From assembly GCA_044222245.1 (NCBI GenBank), contig JBGANQ010000031.1, positions 23,894 through 87,893 on the forward strand: DNA of 64,000 bases. Direction: 5' to 3'. A program made the translations under genes and the position numbers. Positions 25,686 to 34,236 of this stretch are shown piece by piece. Numbering within the stretch: position 1 is the stretch's first letter; the number at the start of each line of letters is the position of its first letter. The stretch is from CALFML01 sp044222245 (GTDB lineage Bacteria > Myxococcota_A > Polyangia > Palsa-1104 > JAEUJZ01). The notes beneath the pieces were generated by a model. That model saw nothing but the letters and a program-made list of their open reading frames with translations, did no database searches and was not told the origin of the DNA.

Positions 25686-26258
25686 ATGGCACTTACCGCT
25701 ACCCTCTATCACTGGCAGATCGCGCTCTCGGACATCGACCGTGGGGTCTACGAGTCGCTCGATCTGCGCCTGGCGCGCCATCCCTCCGAGAGTCTGCGCT
25801 ACCTGCTCACCCGCACCCTGGCCTACTGCCTGTGCTATGAGGAAGGCATCGGCTTTAGCAAGGGCGGCCTGTCGGCGACCGATGAGCCGCCGGTGGCGGT
25901 GCACGATCCGACCGGGCGTCTTTTGCGCTGGATCGATGTCGGCGCCCCCTCGGCCGAGCGGCTGCACAAGGCGACCAAGGCGGCGCCGCGGGTGGCGCTG
26001 TTTACCGGCGCCGATCTGCTGGCGCTGCGGCGCGAGGCGCGCACCCGGCCGATCCACCGGGTCGAGCAGATCGAGCTGTGGCGCCTGGAGCCCCGCTTTC
26101 TGGACGAGCTGGAAGCCGCGATCGAAAACAGCGGTCGCCGCAGCGCGCAGCTTGAGTGCATGCACTCGGGTGGTCAGCTCTACCTCACGCTGAGCGGCCA
26201 GACCCACACCTGCGCGATCGCCAGCACGCCCCTGTCAGAAGCTCTGTCCGAAAGCTGA
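25686..26258 (+). CDS. yaeQ: YaeQ family protein
   Basis: 190 residues from ATG 25686 (MALTATLYHWQIALSDIDRG). Start and motifs match the YaeQ family: YESLDLRLARHPSES, the hydrophobic LLTRTLAYCLCYEEGIGFSK, PTGRLLRWIDVGAPSAERLH (family: W-I-E-V-G-x-P-x-x-x-R-L-H-K) and LYLTLSGQT near the C-terminus. YaeQ has a restriction-endonuclease-like PD-(D/E)XK fold; its cellular role is unclear, though it was described as a suppressor of an rfaH haemolysin phenotype. The hairpin immediately before it may affect expression. Confidence 0.9.
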   Translation: MALTATLYHWQIALSDIDRGVYESLDLRLARHPSESLRYLLTRTLAYCLCYEEGIGFSKGGLSATDEPPVAVHDPTGRLLRWIDVGAPSAERLHKATKAAPRVALFTGADLLALRREARTRPIHRVEQIELWRLEPRFLDELEAAIENSGRRSAQLECMHSGGQLYLTLSGQTHTCAIASTPLSEALSES

Positions 26259-26369
26259 GCCGCGCGGCAATCCGCCTGCCGCCTCCCTCCCTCCCTCAGA
26301 TTCCCTACGGCAAGGCCCGGGAACGGCGCGACAAAAATTCCGCCGGCGCCCGGCTGTCACGCGATGGCG

Positions 26370-26375
26370 TATACT
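26370..26375 (+). promoter_or_regulatory. -10 box TATACT upstream of the FAD-oxidoreductase gene
   Basis: TATACT within GCGATGGCGTATACTG. The predicted leader is about 100 nt and ends with AAAAGGAG (26463-26470), so this gene is conventionally led. Confidence 0.4.
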
Positions 26376-26487
26376 GAAAGGCTCTGCGTGGCCACCGCCG
26401 CTTGCCGCAAGGAGCGCCGCAGCGCTGCGCTGCCAGGAGCGGACTGCCAGCCAAGTCACTGCAAAAGGAGTGGGGGAATCAGTGACC

Positions 26488-27768
26488 ATGTATGACGTAG
26501 TGATTGTCGGCGGCCGACCTGCCGGGGCCTCGCTGGCCGCTCGCCTGGGCTCGTGGGGGCTGTCGGTCCTTATCGTCGATAAAGCGACTTTTCCATCGCC
26601 GCCCGAGGTCCCGTCCTGTCCGGTGATCCACCAGGGAACGATCGCCCTGTTCGAAGAGCTCGGATTCAAGGAGTCGCTCTTTGAAGGCGTCACCAAGCTC
26701 TGCAAGAGCGTGGCGCAGGTGGGCGATGACAGCTGGAGTGAGGCGGAGGTGCCCGAGGCGCGCGGCCGCAGCTATCTGTATGGCCTGGACCGGGCGGTGT
26801 TTGATGCCGCGCTGTGGAAGTATCTGGCGCGGTTTCCCAAGGTGGAGGCGCGCCAGGGGTTCCGCGTGCTCGATGTCCTGCGCAACCCGGAGGGACGGGT
26901 CATCGGCATCGAAGGCGTCGGCGCCGATGGGGAGCAGCAGAAGCTGTATGCCCGGCACTGCGTGGTCGGCGCCGATGGCCGGCACAGCCTGATCGCCCGC
27001 AAGATCGCGGCCAAGATCGTACAGGACTGCTCGCAGTACACCAGCACCGTCCACTTTGCCGAGTGGGAGAACCTCACCCCGGTCACCGCCAGCGGTGAGC
27101 CCGCGGTGCACGCGGTCACCGGGGGGCGCGGCCAGAACGTGCTGTTTTTTCCCACCGCCGGCGGGCGGGTCAACGTAGCCACCCATGTCCGCGCGGACAG
27201 ATCGAGTACAGAAGGCGACGCCCAGGCCTACTACCTGAAGATCCTCAACTCCTTTGCCGGTGCCCGCCAGCGGCTCAGCGGGGCGCGGCAGCTCCACCCG
27301 CTCGTCGGCGTGCGCAAGATCGCCAACCGCTACCGCGAGCACGGCGGGCCCGGCTGGGTGCTGGTCGGCGACGCGCTGCATCACAAAGACCCGATCGATA
27401 CGCAGGGAATCTACGACGCCCTCATCGAGTCCAAGCGGCTGGCCGGGCTGCTGCTTACCTATCACCAGAAGGTGCTCTCCTGGGAGCAGGTCCTCTCCTC
27501 GTACAAGGAGGCGGTCTGGCAGGAGACGCACGAGATGTTCAAGCGGACCACCCAGGCCGTGCGCTCGGGCCTTTACCATGACATCCCCAAGGTGGTCCTG
27601 CGCACCGCCATGCGCTGGCTGATGCAGGACCCAGTCTATCGCCGCCAGTCGGTGCGATTTATCGCGCGGGAGATAAGCCCCGCGAACTGGCTTACCGCCG
27701 GGGTCCTATTCGGCGCGCTGGGCCGCGGGATCAAGCGGGACCTGGCGCAGATCTACACCAGCGAATAG
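26488..27768 (+). CDS. FAD-dependent oxidoreductase of the geranylgeranyl-reductase/halogenase-like superfamily
   Basis: About 426 residues. MYDVVIVGGRPAGASLAARL carries the dinucleotide-binding G-x-R-P-A-G variant directly after the start. CVVGADGRHSLIARK (the DG motif) and GWVLVGDALHHKDPIDTQGI (GD motif with P-x-x-x-QG) are the FAD contacts of the p-hydroxybenzoate-hydroxylase-like superfamily. ATG 26488 is chosen because the fold begins immediately. GTG 26482 (11 nt after GGAG) is an alternative with better ribosome-binding-site spacing. Substrate unknown; the C-terminal 100 residues (WEQVLSSYKEAVWQETHEMF) are helical. It precedes siroheme-type genes but with a 92-bp gap and probably a separate promoter. 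Confidence 0.82.
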   Translation: MYDVVIVGGRPAGASLAARLGSWGLSVLIVDKATFPSPPEVPSCPVIHQGTIALFEELGFKESLFEGVTKLCKSVAQVGDDSWSEAEVPEARGRSYLYGLDRAVFDAALWKYLARFPKVEARQGFRVLDVLRNPEGRVIGIEGVGADGEQQKLYARHCVVGADGRHSLIARKIAAKIVQDCSQYTSTVHFAEWENLTPVTASGEPAVHAVTGGRGQNVLFFPTAGGRVNVATHVRADRSSTEGDAQAYYLKILNSFAGARQRLSGARQLHPLVGVRKIANRYREHGGPGWVLVGDALHHKDPIDTQGIYDALIESKRLAGLLLTYHQKVLSWEQVLSSYKEAVWQETHEMFKRTTQAVRSGLYHDIPKVVLRTAMRWLMQDPVYRRQSVRFIAREISPANWLTAGVLFGALGRGIKRDLAQIYTSE

Positions 27769-27860
27769 GGGGCGCGGCGGCGGCGAGGGCTGCCGCTGCA
27801 GGCAACAAGCCGCTTGCCTATGCGCTCGTAGTCTGTTATATTGGACTTGAGTTCGCTAGC

Positions 27861-28463
27861 ATGGACAATCGACTTTATCCGCTGTTTCTCGATCTGCAGG
27901 GCCGGCCGGTGCTCGTCGTCGGCGGCGGCGCCGTGGGGGGCCAGAAGGCGCTCGGGCTTTTGGGCACCGGGGCGCTGGTGACCGTGGTCGCGCCGTGGGC
28001 CAGCGATGCGGTGGTGGCGGCGGCGGCGGCGGGGCAGCTGCGGTGGGAGGCGCGGCGGTTTATGCCTTCGGACGTCGATGGCGCCTGCCTGGTGATCGCC
28101 GCCACCGGAGATCCGGCGGTCAACGCCGAGGTGGCGCGGCACGGGGCGGCGGCGCGGCTGTTTGTCAATGCGGTGGACGATCCCAAAAACGCCAGCGCGT
28201 ACAGCGCGGCGGTGCTCGAGCGGGGGCCGGTCAAAGTGGCCTTCTCGACGGGCGGGCGGGCGCCGGCGGTGGCCCGGCTGCTGCGCGATCTGGTGGCGCT
28301 GGTGCTGCCGGGCGAGGGCGAGGTCCTCGCCTGGGTGGCGCGCGCCGAGGAGCTCCGCCGCACCTGGCGCGAGGCGGGGGTGCCGATCGGCGGGCGCTAT
28401 GGGAAGCTGCTGCAGGAGCTCTTGCACGCGGCGGCGCCAGCGCCAGCGAGCATTCAGTCGTGA
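27861..28463 (+). CDS. precorrin-2 dehydrogenase / sirohydrochlorin ferrochelatase-like (CysG N-terminal type)
   Basis: 200 residues resembling Met8/CysGB: LYPLFLDLQGRPVLVVGGGA followed by VGGQKALGLL (NAD-binding GGGxVxxxK), RWEARRFMPSDVDGACLVIAATG, FVNAVDDPKNASAYSAAVLERG and VKVAFSTGGRAPAVARLLRD. The family oxidises precorrin-2 to sirohydrochlorin and can insert Fe2+. The stop overlaps the next gene's GTG by 4 bp (GTGA), so the two are translationally coupled. A TATATT box at 27837-27842 may be the promoter. Together the pair supplies the uroporphyrinogen III-to-siroheme route usually encoded by one cysG gene. Confidence 0.92.
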   Translation: MDNRLYPLFLDLQGRPVLVVGGGAVGGQKALGLLGTGALVTVVAPWASDAVVAAAAAGQLRWEARRFMPSDVDGACLVIAATGDPAVNAEVARHGAAARLFVNAVDDPKNASAYSAAVLERGPVKVAFSTGGRAPAVARLLRDLVALVLPGEGEVLAWVARAEELRRTWREAGVPIGGRYGKLLQELLHAAAPAPASIQS

Positions 28464-29251
28464 GCGCGGGGCTGTCCCCGGGCCCGGCGCCGCGAGCGGT
28501 CAGGGCAGGGTTTGTCTCGCTGGTCGGGGCTGGTCCCGGCGATCCCGACCTGCTGACGGTGCGGGCGGTGCGGCGCCTGCGTGAAGCGGACGTCGTCCTT
28601 TATGACTCCCTGGTCGATGCGCGGGTGCTGGCGGAAGCGGTCCGGGCGCGCTTTGTCGATGTAGGCAAGCGGGCCGGTGGGCGCCAGGTCAGCCAGAGCA
28701 CGACCGAGCGGCTGCTGGTGCGCCTGGCCCGGCGCGGCCTCCAGGTGGTGCGCCTCAAGGGCGGCGATCCGTTCGTGTTCGGCCGCGGCGGCGAAGAGGC
28801 GCTGGCGCTGGCGCGCGCCGGGGTCGCCTTCGAGGTCGTGCCCGGCCTGTCGAGCGCGCTGGCGGGGCCGGCGCTCGGCGGCATCCCGGTGACCCACCGC
28901 GGGCGCAGCGCGGCGGTGCTGGTGCTCAGCGGCCACGATCTGGGAGCCGCCGAGCAGATCCTGAGCGGGGTCCACCCGGGCAGCCTGACGGTGGTGGTGC
29001 TGATGGCGCGCGAGCGGCGGGCGGCGCTGGCCGAGCTGCTGCTGGCGCGCGGCTTTGCCGCGACGCTCGGCGCCGCCGTCGTGCAGAGCGCGAGCCTGCC
29101 CGGCCAGGCGGTGTGGAAGGGCACTCTGCGCGAGCTGGCGACGCCCGAGCGGAGCGCCGAGCTCGACCCCACCGCGGCGTCTCTTTTGGTGATCGGACCG
29201 ACGGTGGAGCTCGCCGAGGAGCTGTGCGCCAGCCAGTCCTGGGCGGCGTAG
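28460..29251 (+). CDS. cobA: uroporphyrinogen-III C-methyltransferase
   Basis: SAM-dependent methyltransferase forming precorrin-2 from uroporphyrinogen III. 263 residues from GTG 28460, chosen because it overlaps the upstream stop by 4 bp and sits just before the conserved FVSLVGAGPGDPDLLTVRAV. Other motifs: ADVVLYDSLVDARVL, VVRLKGGDPFVFGRGGEEAL, VVPGLSSALAGPALGGIPVTHR (quoted as GLSSALAGPALGGIPVTHRG) and VVVLMARE, all typical of SUMT. In many SUMTs the V-D-V-G-K-R stretch is conserved and appears here (FVDVGKRAGG). A hairpin follows the stop. Confidence 0.94.
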   Translation: MSAGLSPGPAPRAVRAGFVSLVGAGPGDPDLLTVRAVRRLREADVVLYDSLVDARVLAEAVRARFVDVGKRAGGRQVSQSTTERLLVRLARRGLQVVRLKGGDPFVFGRGGEEALALARAGVAFEVVPGLSSALAGPALGGIPVTHRGRSAAVLVLSGHDLGAAEQILSGVHPGSLTVVVLMARERRAALAELLLARGFAATLGAAVVQSASLPGQAVWKGTLRELATPERSAELDPTAASLLVIGPTVELAEELCASQSWAA

Positions 29252-29290
29252 CCGAGGTCCCGCCCAGGCGCGCCGCAGCGCTGGAGACAG

Positions 29291-29311
29291 TCCGCTATCT
29301 GTTATAGCGGA
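29291..29311. terminator. perfect inverted repeat between convergent genes
   Basis: TCCGCTAT (29291-29298) and ATAGCGGA (29304-29311) form a perfect 8-bp stem with a 5-nt loop, 40 bp after the cobA stop and 153 bp after the yegD-type stop on the other strand. No T-tract on either side; a bidirectional terminator or operator is possible. Confidence 0.4.
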
Positions 29312-29350
29312 CCCAGGTTACCACACGGGCGTACCCTCCGAACCGCGGCC

Positions 29351-29494
29351 ACCGGAGCGCTGGCGGTGCGTGCGGCGCCCGGCCAGGGCAGATCGTGCAG
29401 GGCGAGGGGCGCAGCCCCCGAATCGCAGGCATCGGAGCGCAAGCGGCGGCGTGCGGCGCCTGGCTAGGGCAGGTCCTGCGCGCGCAGGGCGAGG
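29351..29494. repeat. imperfect direct repeat duplicating the 3' end of the Hsp70-type gene
   Basis: Copy A (29351-29408) and copy B (29431-29494) are aligned at an 80-bp offset and share blocks such as CGGAGCGC, GTGCGGCGCC, AGGGCA and CAGGGCGAGG. B includes the last ten codons and stop of the gene on the minus strand, so A looks like a decayed tandem copy lying outside the gene. Confidence 0.55.
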
Positions 29495-30822
29495 CCGCTC
29501 GCCACCGAGGTCAGCTCGCCGCCGCTGCGCAGGCGCTCGGCGCCAAACCGGGCGGCGAAGATCCGGCGCACCGCCGGCACCAGGGAGCTGCCGCCCGTGA
29601 CGAACACCGCGTCGATCTGCTCGGGCGCGATCGCGGTGCTCTCGAGCAGCCGATCCACGGCCTGGGTGATGGCGCCGAGCTCGGGCGCGATCCAGCCCTC
29701 GAAGGCGGCGCGCGACACCTGCTCGTCCAGCGCGAGCGGCCCGTCGTGCAAGCTCAGCCGGCTGTGCTCGTGGTGCGACAGCTCGACCTTGGCCCGCTCG
29801 ACCACCTGGTACAGGCGGTAGCCGAGATCGTTCTCGATGAGGTGGATAAAGGCGGCGATGCGCTCGGGCGCCTCGGCACCGCGCAGGATCTCGGCGAGCA
29901 GCGCCATCGTCTCGCGGGTCTTGAGGAACGACAGGTGGTGCCAGCGCTCAAGGCGGCTGTAGAGCCAGGGCGGCACCGGCATGCGCTTGCCCTGGGTGCG
30001 GTAGTGGGTGCCGCGGCCGAGCAGCGGCGCCACCAGGTTGCGGACGATCTTGCTGTCGAAGGCGTCGCCGGCCAGGGCCACGCCCTCGGTGCCGAGCATG
30101 TCCTCGCGCTGGCGGCCGCGGGCGCGGACGCCGGGTCCGACCCGCATCAGGCAGAAATCGCTGGTGCCGCCGCCGAAGTCAGCGATGAGGACCAGCTCGT
30201 CGCGAGTGAGCCGCCCCTCATAATGGTAGGCGGCGGCCACCGGCTCATACTCGAACTCGATGTGGGTGAAGCCGCCGAGCTGCAGGGCCTGGCGCAGCCG
30301 GGACAGGGGATAGTCGTCCGCGGCGGCGGCGCTGCTCGGCAGGCTGCTCGAGTCGTCGGCCTCATCGCGCTGCGAGCCGGCAAAGCGCACTGGCCGCCCG
30401 ACGACGACGCGCGCCGGCAGGGTGCCAAACTGCGCCAGCGCGCCGTGCCGCAGGTCGCGGGCGATGAGCCCGATCAGCGCCTCCAGGCTGTAGGTCCGGC
30501 CGTAGACCCCGGTGGACTTGAACAGGTGGCTGGCGAGGTAGCTCTTGAGCGACTGCAAGAGCCGCCCCTGACCGTCCGCCGCCAGGTACTGCTCGATGGC
30601 GGCCGGCCCGGCGACCGACAGCGGCCGCCGATCCGGGCCAAGCTCCTCGGGATCGAAGTAGAGCACCGAGCGAAAGGTGGGGGTGGTCGCCGCGGGCGCC
30701 GGCGCTGATGGCTGCAGCGCCGCCGGCTGCAGCGGGAACTGCGTGAGGACCACGCGCTGCTCCTGGGCGACCGCGATGGCGCTGTTGGTCGTTCCAAAGT
30801 CGAGTCCCAGAGCAAGCGACAT
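29464..30822 (-). CDS. yegD: Hsp70-family YegD-like chaperone
   Basis: 452-residue Hsp70-like ATPase, the length of YegD proteins, which have the nucleotide-binding domain but lack the full substrate-binding domain. Start: ATG 30822, MSLALGLDFGTTNSAIAVA (phosphate 1 loop). Others: YLASHLFKSTGVYGRTYSLE, VVVGRPVRFAGSQ (family GRPVxF), VLIADFGGGTSDFCLMRVG (phosphate 2), ALAGDAFDSKIVRN and IDAVFVTGGSSLVPAVRRI (adenosine motif). A TATGGT box 8 nt before the ATG implies a leaderless transcript. Standalone gene, divergent from the carboxyltransferase. Confidence 0.92.
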   Translation of the reverse strand: MSLALGLDFGTTNSAIAVAQEQRVVLTQFPLQPAALQPSAPAPAATTPTFRSVLYFDPEELGPDRRPLSVAGPAAIEQYLAADGQGRLLQSLKSYLASHLFKSTGVYGRTYSLEALIGLIARDLRHGALAQFGTLPARVVVGRPVRFAGSQRDEADDSSSLPSSAAAADDYPLSRLRQALQLGGFTHIEFEYEPVAAAYHYEGRLTRDELVLIADFGGGTSDFCLMRVGPGVRARGRQREDMLGTEGVALAGDAFDSKIVRNLVAPLLGRGTHYRTQGKRMPVPPWLYSRLERWHHLSFLKTRETMALLAEILRGAEAPERIAAFIHLIENDLGYRLYQVVERAKVELSHHEHSRLSLHDGPLALDEQVSRAAFEGWIAPELGAITQAVDRLLESTAIAPEQIDAVFVTGGSSLVPAVRRIFAARFGAERLRSGGELTSVASGLALRAQDLP

Positions 30823-30830
30823 AGTCGCCC

Positions 30831-30836
30831 ACCATA
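30831..30836 (-). promoter_or_regulatory. -10 box TATGGT for the yegD-type gene
   Basis: Minus-strand TATGGT ends 8 nt before the ATG at 30822; no Shine-Dalgarno lies between. Confidence 0.4.
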
Positions 30837-30948
30837 CACCAAGACGCTCGGCAAGTGGCAAAGACCGGGCGCGCCCACAACCCGCCCGGGTTGTGCGAGC
30901 ATCAGCTGCGGGCAAACCCAAACCCACCTTGGCAGAGCGAGGAGACCG

Positions 30949-32520
30949 ATGAGCTGGCAACCGGAGATCGAAGAGCTGCGGCGGCGCGAGGCCCTGGCCC
31001 GAGAGCTCGGCGGCGCCGACAAGGTCAGGCGGCAGCACGAGGCGGGCAAGCTGACCGTGCGCGAGCGCATCGCCGCCCTGCTCGACCCGGACAGCTTCCA
31101 CGAGCTCGGCGCCCTGGCGGGGCGGGCGACCTACGGGCCGGACGGCGCGCTCAGCGGGTTTTCCCCGACCAACTTCCTGTTTGGCCGCGGGCGCATCGGC
31201 GGCCGGCCGGTGGTGGTCGGCGGCGACGATTTCACCGTGCGCGGCGGGGCGGCCGACGCCGCGATCTGGGAAAAGCAGGTGATGGCCGAGCAGATGGCCT
31301 GCGAGCTGCGCCTGCCGATCCTTCGCCTCGTCGATGGCACCGGTGGCGGCGGCTCGGTCAAGTCGCTGGAGACCAGCGGCCGCACCTATGTGCCGTTCAA
31401 CCCCGGCTGGGAGTGGGTGGTGCAGAACCTGGCCACCGTGCCGGTGGTGGCGCTGGCGCTCGGGCCGGTCGCGGGGCTCGGGGCGGCGCGCGTCGTGTCC
31501 AGCCACTACTCGCTGATGGTCAAGGATCTGGCGCAGCTGTTCATCGCCGGGCCGCCGGTGGTGGCGCAGCTTGGCGAGTACCGCACCAAGGAGGAGCTCG
31601 GCGGCAGCGCCATCCACACCCGCAACGGTGCGGTGGACGACGAGGTGGCGAGCGAAGCCGAGGCCTTCGCCCGCGCCCGCCGCTTCCTCTCCTACATGCC
31701 TTCCTCGGTGTATGAGCTGCCTGCCCAGAGCTTCGACCCCGCGCCGGGCAGCGCAGCAGTCGCCGATCCGGTGGACCGCCGCGCCGACTGGTTGATTAGC
31801 GCGGTGCCCCGCGATCGCCGCAAGGTCTACAAGATGCGGCCGATCATCGAAGCGGTCCTGGACGTCGGCAGCTTCTTTGAGATGGGCCGGCACTTTGGCC
31901 GCTCGGCGATCACGGGCCTTGGGCGCCTGGACGGCTGGCCGGTGGCGGTGCTGGCCAACGATCCCTATATCTACGGCGGCGGCTGGACGGCGGACGCAGC
32001 GCAGAAGGTCACGCGCTTTATCGACCTCGCCGAGACCTTCCACCTGCCGGTGGTGCACCTGGTCGACAACCCGGGCTTCGTCATCGGCCTTGCGGCGGAG
32101 AAATCGGCGGCGATCCGGCACGGGGCGCGGGCGCTTGCGGCGGTGTATCAGGCGCGGGTGCCGTGGTGCTCGGTGATCATCCGCAAGGCGTTCGGCGTCG
32201 CGGGGGCGGCGCACCAGAACGCCTCGCGCTTCCACTATCGCTACGCCTGGCCGTCGGCAGAGTGGGGCTCGCTGCCGCTAGAGGGGGGCATCGAGGTGGC
32301 CTATCGCGCCGAGCTCGCGGCGGCGGCCGACCCGGCAGCGCTGCGCGCCGAGCTGGAGCAGCGGCTGTCGCAGGTCCGCTCGCCGCTGCGCACCGCCGAG
32401 GCGTTCTGGGTCGAGGAGATCATCGACCCGCGCGATACCCGGCCGCTGCTCTGCGAGTTTGCTCGCCTGGCGGCGCCGCTGCGGCGACCGGGGCCGAGCG
32501 CGTTTGCGCTGCGTCCCTAA
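30949..32520 (+). CDS. acyl-CoA carboxylase carboxyltransferase (beta) subunit
   Basis: 523 residues, normal for the propionyl/acetyl-CoA carboxylase beta family, which moves the carboxyl group from carboxybiotin to an acyl-CoA. Motifs: GKLTVRERIAALLDPDSFHE, RPVVVGGDDFTVRGGAAD, VDGTGGGGSVKSLETSGR, GPVAGLGAARVVSSHYSLMV, then in the second half VLANDPYIYGGGWTADAAQK, FHLPVVHLVDNPGFVIGLAA and IIRKAFGVAGAAHQNASRFH. Both oxyanion-hole regions look intact. No biotin carboxylase or biotin carrier gene is adjacent, so the partner must be elsewhere. The acyl-CoA substrate cannot be set from sequence alone; methylcrotonyl- or geranyl-CoA-type enzymes are alternatives. Confidence 0.9.
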   Translation: MSWQPEIEELRRREALARELGGADKVRRQHEAGKLTVRERIAALLDPDSFHELGALAGRATYGPDGALSGFSPTNFLFGRGRIGGRPVVVGGDDFTVRGGAADAAIWEKQVMAEQMACELRLPILRLVDGTGGGGSVKSLETSGRTYVPFNPGWEWVVQNLATVPVVALALGPVAGLGAARVVSSHYSLMVKDLAQLFIAGPPVVAQLGEYRTKEELGGSAIHTRNGAVDDEVASEAEAFARARRFLSYMPSSVYELPAQSFDPAPGSAAVADPVDRRADWLISAVPRDRRKVYKMRPIIEAVLDVGSFFEMGRHFGRSAITGLGRLDGWPVAVLANDPYIYGGGWTADAAQKVTRFIDLAETFHLPVVHLVDNPGFVIGLAAEKSAAIRHGARALAAVYQARVPWCSVIIRKAFGVAGAAHQNASRFHYRYAWPSAEWGSLPLEGGIEVAYRAELAAAADPAALRAELEQRLSQVRSPLRTAEAFWVEEIIDPRDTRPLLCEFARLAAPLRRPGPSAFALRP

Positions 32521-32530
32521 GCTCTGTTCC

Positions 32531-32558
32531 GCGCCTTTTGCCCAAGTAAAGGGGGCGC
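32531..32558 (+). terminator. hairpin after the carboxyltransferase gene
   Basis: GCGCCTTT (32531-32538) can pair with AAAGGGGGCGC (32548-32558) with a small bulge, 10 bp after the stop; a T-rich ATTTGTTG follows. Possible intrinsic terminator. Confidence 0.35.
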
Positions 32559-32847
32559 GCGCGCATTTGTTGCGCCGGAGTCCGACCCCCGCGAGCGCCC
32601 GGCGCCGCGCCGCTGCAGACTAGCGCGGCGACGGTGCGCGGGGGCCCGGGCTGTGTTAAGATAGAGCTCCTATCTCCCTCGCTGAAGCGATCTGTGCTGG
32701 CTGCTTGTGAGTGGTGCAAAAGAGCCGCGGCGCCGCGGCTGCAAGGGCTCCGGAGGGACGGCCGGGGTCGCGCCGGCAGACGGAAGCGAGCGACTTGGGA
32801 GGGCTTCAGTCTTATTTGCGGAAACGGCATTTGCGTTGTCTAGGAAG

Positions 32848-34230
32848 ATGTGTGCCGATAAAAAGTTAGCCTGTCACTCTGTATGGAATCGTCTGCTGAT
32901 ATTACAGGTAGTCCTAAGTGCGCTGGCCACCCCAGGCTGTCGGAGCTCGCCGGTGCCGCGAGGCAGCGCGTGGCTTGCGGCGAGCGCGCGCGACGCGCTG
33001 GGCGGCCACCGCACCTCGCGCGCGTGGCGCTCCGGAGTGCTGCGCGGGATGCGGATTCCCGATGGCGCCTTTGTCCGCGCCGCCGGCACTGAGCTTGTGG
33101 TAAACGGCAGTCCGTTTGCCTTTGTCGGCGCCAACTTCGACGGCGTTCACGGCGATGATCAGCGCGGCCGACTCGCTGAGGTCCTGGCGGCGATGTCCGA
33201 GGACGGCATCACCGTGGGCCGCCAGTGGGTGGTGGGCGAGCACCCGAGCGACGACTGCGGGCGATACCTGCGGCCCTATCTGTTCCGCTGCGGTCCGGAT
33301 GAGTTTCTGGAAGAGACCTACCAGCAGCTCGATCGGGTGCTGGTCCAGGCGCGCGAGCGCGGCATCCGGGTGATCCTGACGCTGTCCAACCAGTGGGGCG
33401 ACTACGGGGGAATTCCCATGTACCTGCGCTGGGCCGGGCTGCCCACCAGCGAGCCAGCCAGCGAGGAGGCGTTCTACTCCGATCGCCGGGTGCGGGAGTT
33501 CTTCCGCGCCGGGCTCGATCGGCTGCTCGGCCGCGTCAACAGCATTAGCGGAGAGCGTTACATCGACGATCCGACGATCTTTTCGTGGGAGCTGATGAAC
33601 GAGTCCTCGGTCACCACCGCCGCGGCGGCAGCGGCGCGGCGGCGCTGGATCGTCGAGATGGCGCGCTACATAAAGCGCCGCGATCCCAACCACCTGGTCG
33701 CCGCCGGGCTGCGCGGCTACGCCCTGCAGTCGCAGCGGCAGGAGTGGATCTTGGTCCACCGCCTCCCGGAAGTCGACTACTGCGACAGCCACCTGTACCC
33801 CCAGGAGGAGCCGCACATCACCTCGTGGGAGCTGCTCCGCGACTTCCTCTCCGATCGGGCGCACCTGGCGCACGCGGTCATCCGCAAGCCGCTTATCATT
33901 GGCGAGTTTGGGTTTCGCACCGACAGCGCGCCGATCTGGCTCGGGCTGCCGCGCGCCGAGTGGGTCGCGCGCATGCTGCGGCATGTGCGCGCCCAGGGTG
34001 TGGCGGGGGCGCTGGTGTGGATCTACCAGCCGTTTTTCAACAAGCCGCGGGACTACGGAATCTACGTCGATCGCGCCGAGACCGATGATCTGCGGTGGGC
34101 GCTGCGCACCGCCGCGCAGCAGGTAGCGGCGAGCCTGCCGACGCGGCCCAAGGTGCACCGCCGCCCGCGTGAACCCGAGGTCGACGCCGGCCTGCGCCCG
34201 CCCGAGCTGTGCCGCCAGGGCCCCGGCTGA
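32848..34230 (+). CDS. GH5-like (beta-mannanase/cellulase-type) lipoprotein
   Basis: 460 residues. Secretion signal at the N-terminus (LLILQVVLSALATPGC), with Cys in a near-lipobox (A-T-P-G-C), so probably lipid-anchored in the envelope. The catalytic (beta/alpha)8 domain starts ELVVNGSPFAFVGANFDGVH. Acid/base Glu252 is in FSWELMNESS (the N-E motif of clan GH-A) and nucleophile Glu353 in LIIGEFGFR. YCDSHLYPQEEPH and GALVWIYQPF fit the family. Beta-mannanases share this layout (GxNxY, WExxNE, GEFG), so mannan or a related glycan is a guess. ATG 32848 is preferred because it precedes the signal peptide directly; a TAAGAT box at 32657 would give a ~180-nt leader. Confidence 0.82.
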   Translation: MCADKKLACHSVWNRLLILQVVLSALATPGCRSSPVPRGSAWLAASARDALGGHRTSRAWRSGVLRGMRIPDGAFVRAAGTELVVNGSPFAFVGANFDGVHGDDQRGRLAEVLAAMSEDGITVGRQWVVGEHPSDDCGRYLRPYLFRCGPDEFLEETYQQLDRVLVQARERGIRVILTLSNQWGDYGGIPMYLRWAGLPTSEPASEEAFYSDRRVREFFRAGLDRLLGRVNSISGERYIDDPTIFSWELMNESSVTTAAAAAARRRWIVEMARYIKRRDPNHLVAAGLRGYALQSQRQEWILVHRLPEVDYCDSHLYPQEEPHITSWELLRDFLSDRAHLAHAVIRKPLIIGEFGFRTDSAPIWLGLPRAEWVARMLRHVRAQGVAGALVWIYQPFFNKPRDYGIYVDRAETDDLRWALRTAAQQVAASLPTRPKVHRRPREPEVDAGLRPPELCRQGPG

Positions 34231-34236
34231 GCGGCG

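Noticed and set aside
28460..28463. Frameshift between the two siroheme genes
   Set aside because: The 4-bp GTGA overlap is a normal coupled start; both proteins are complete.
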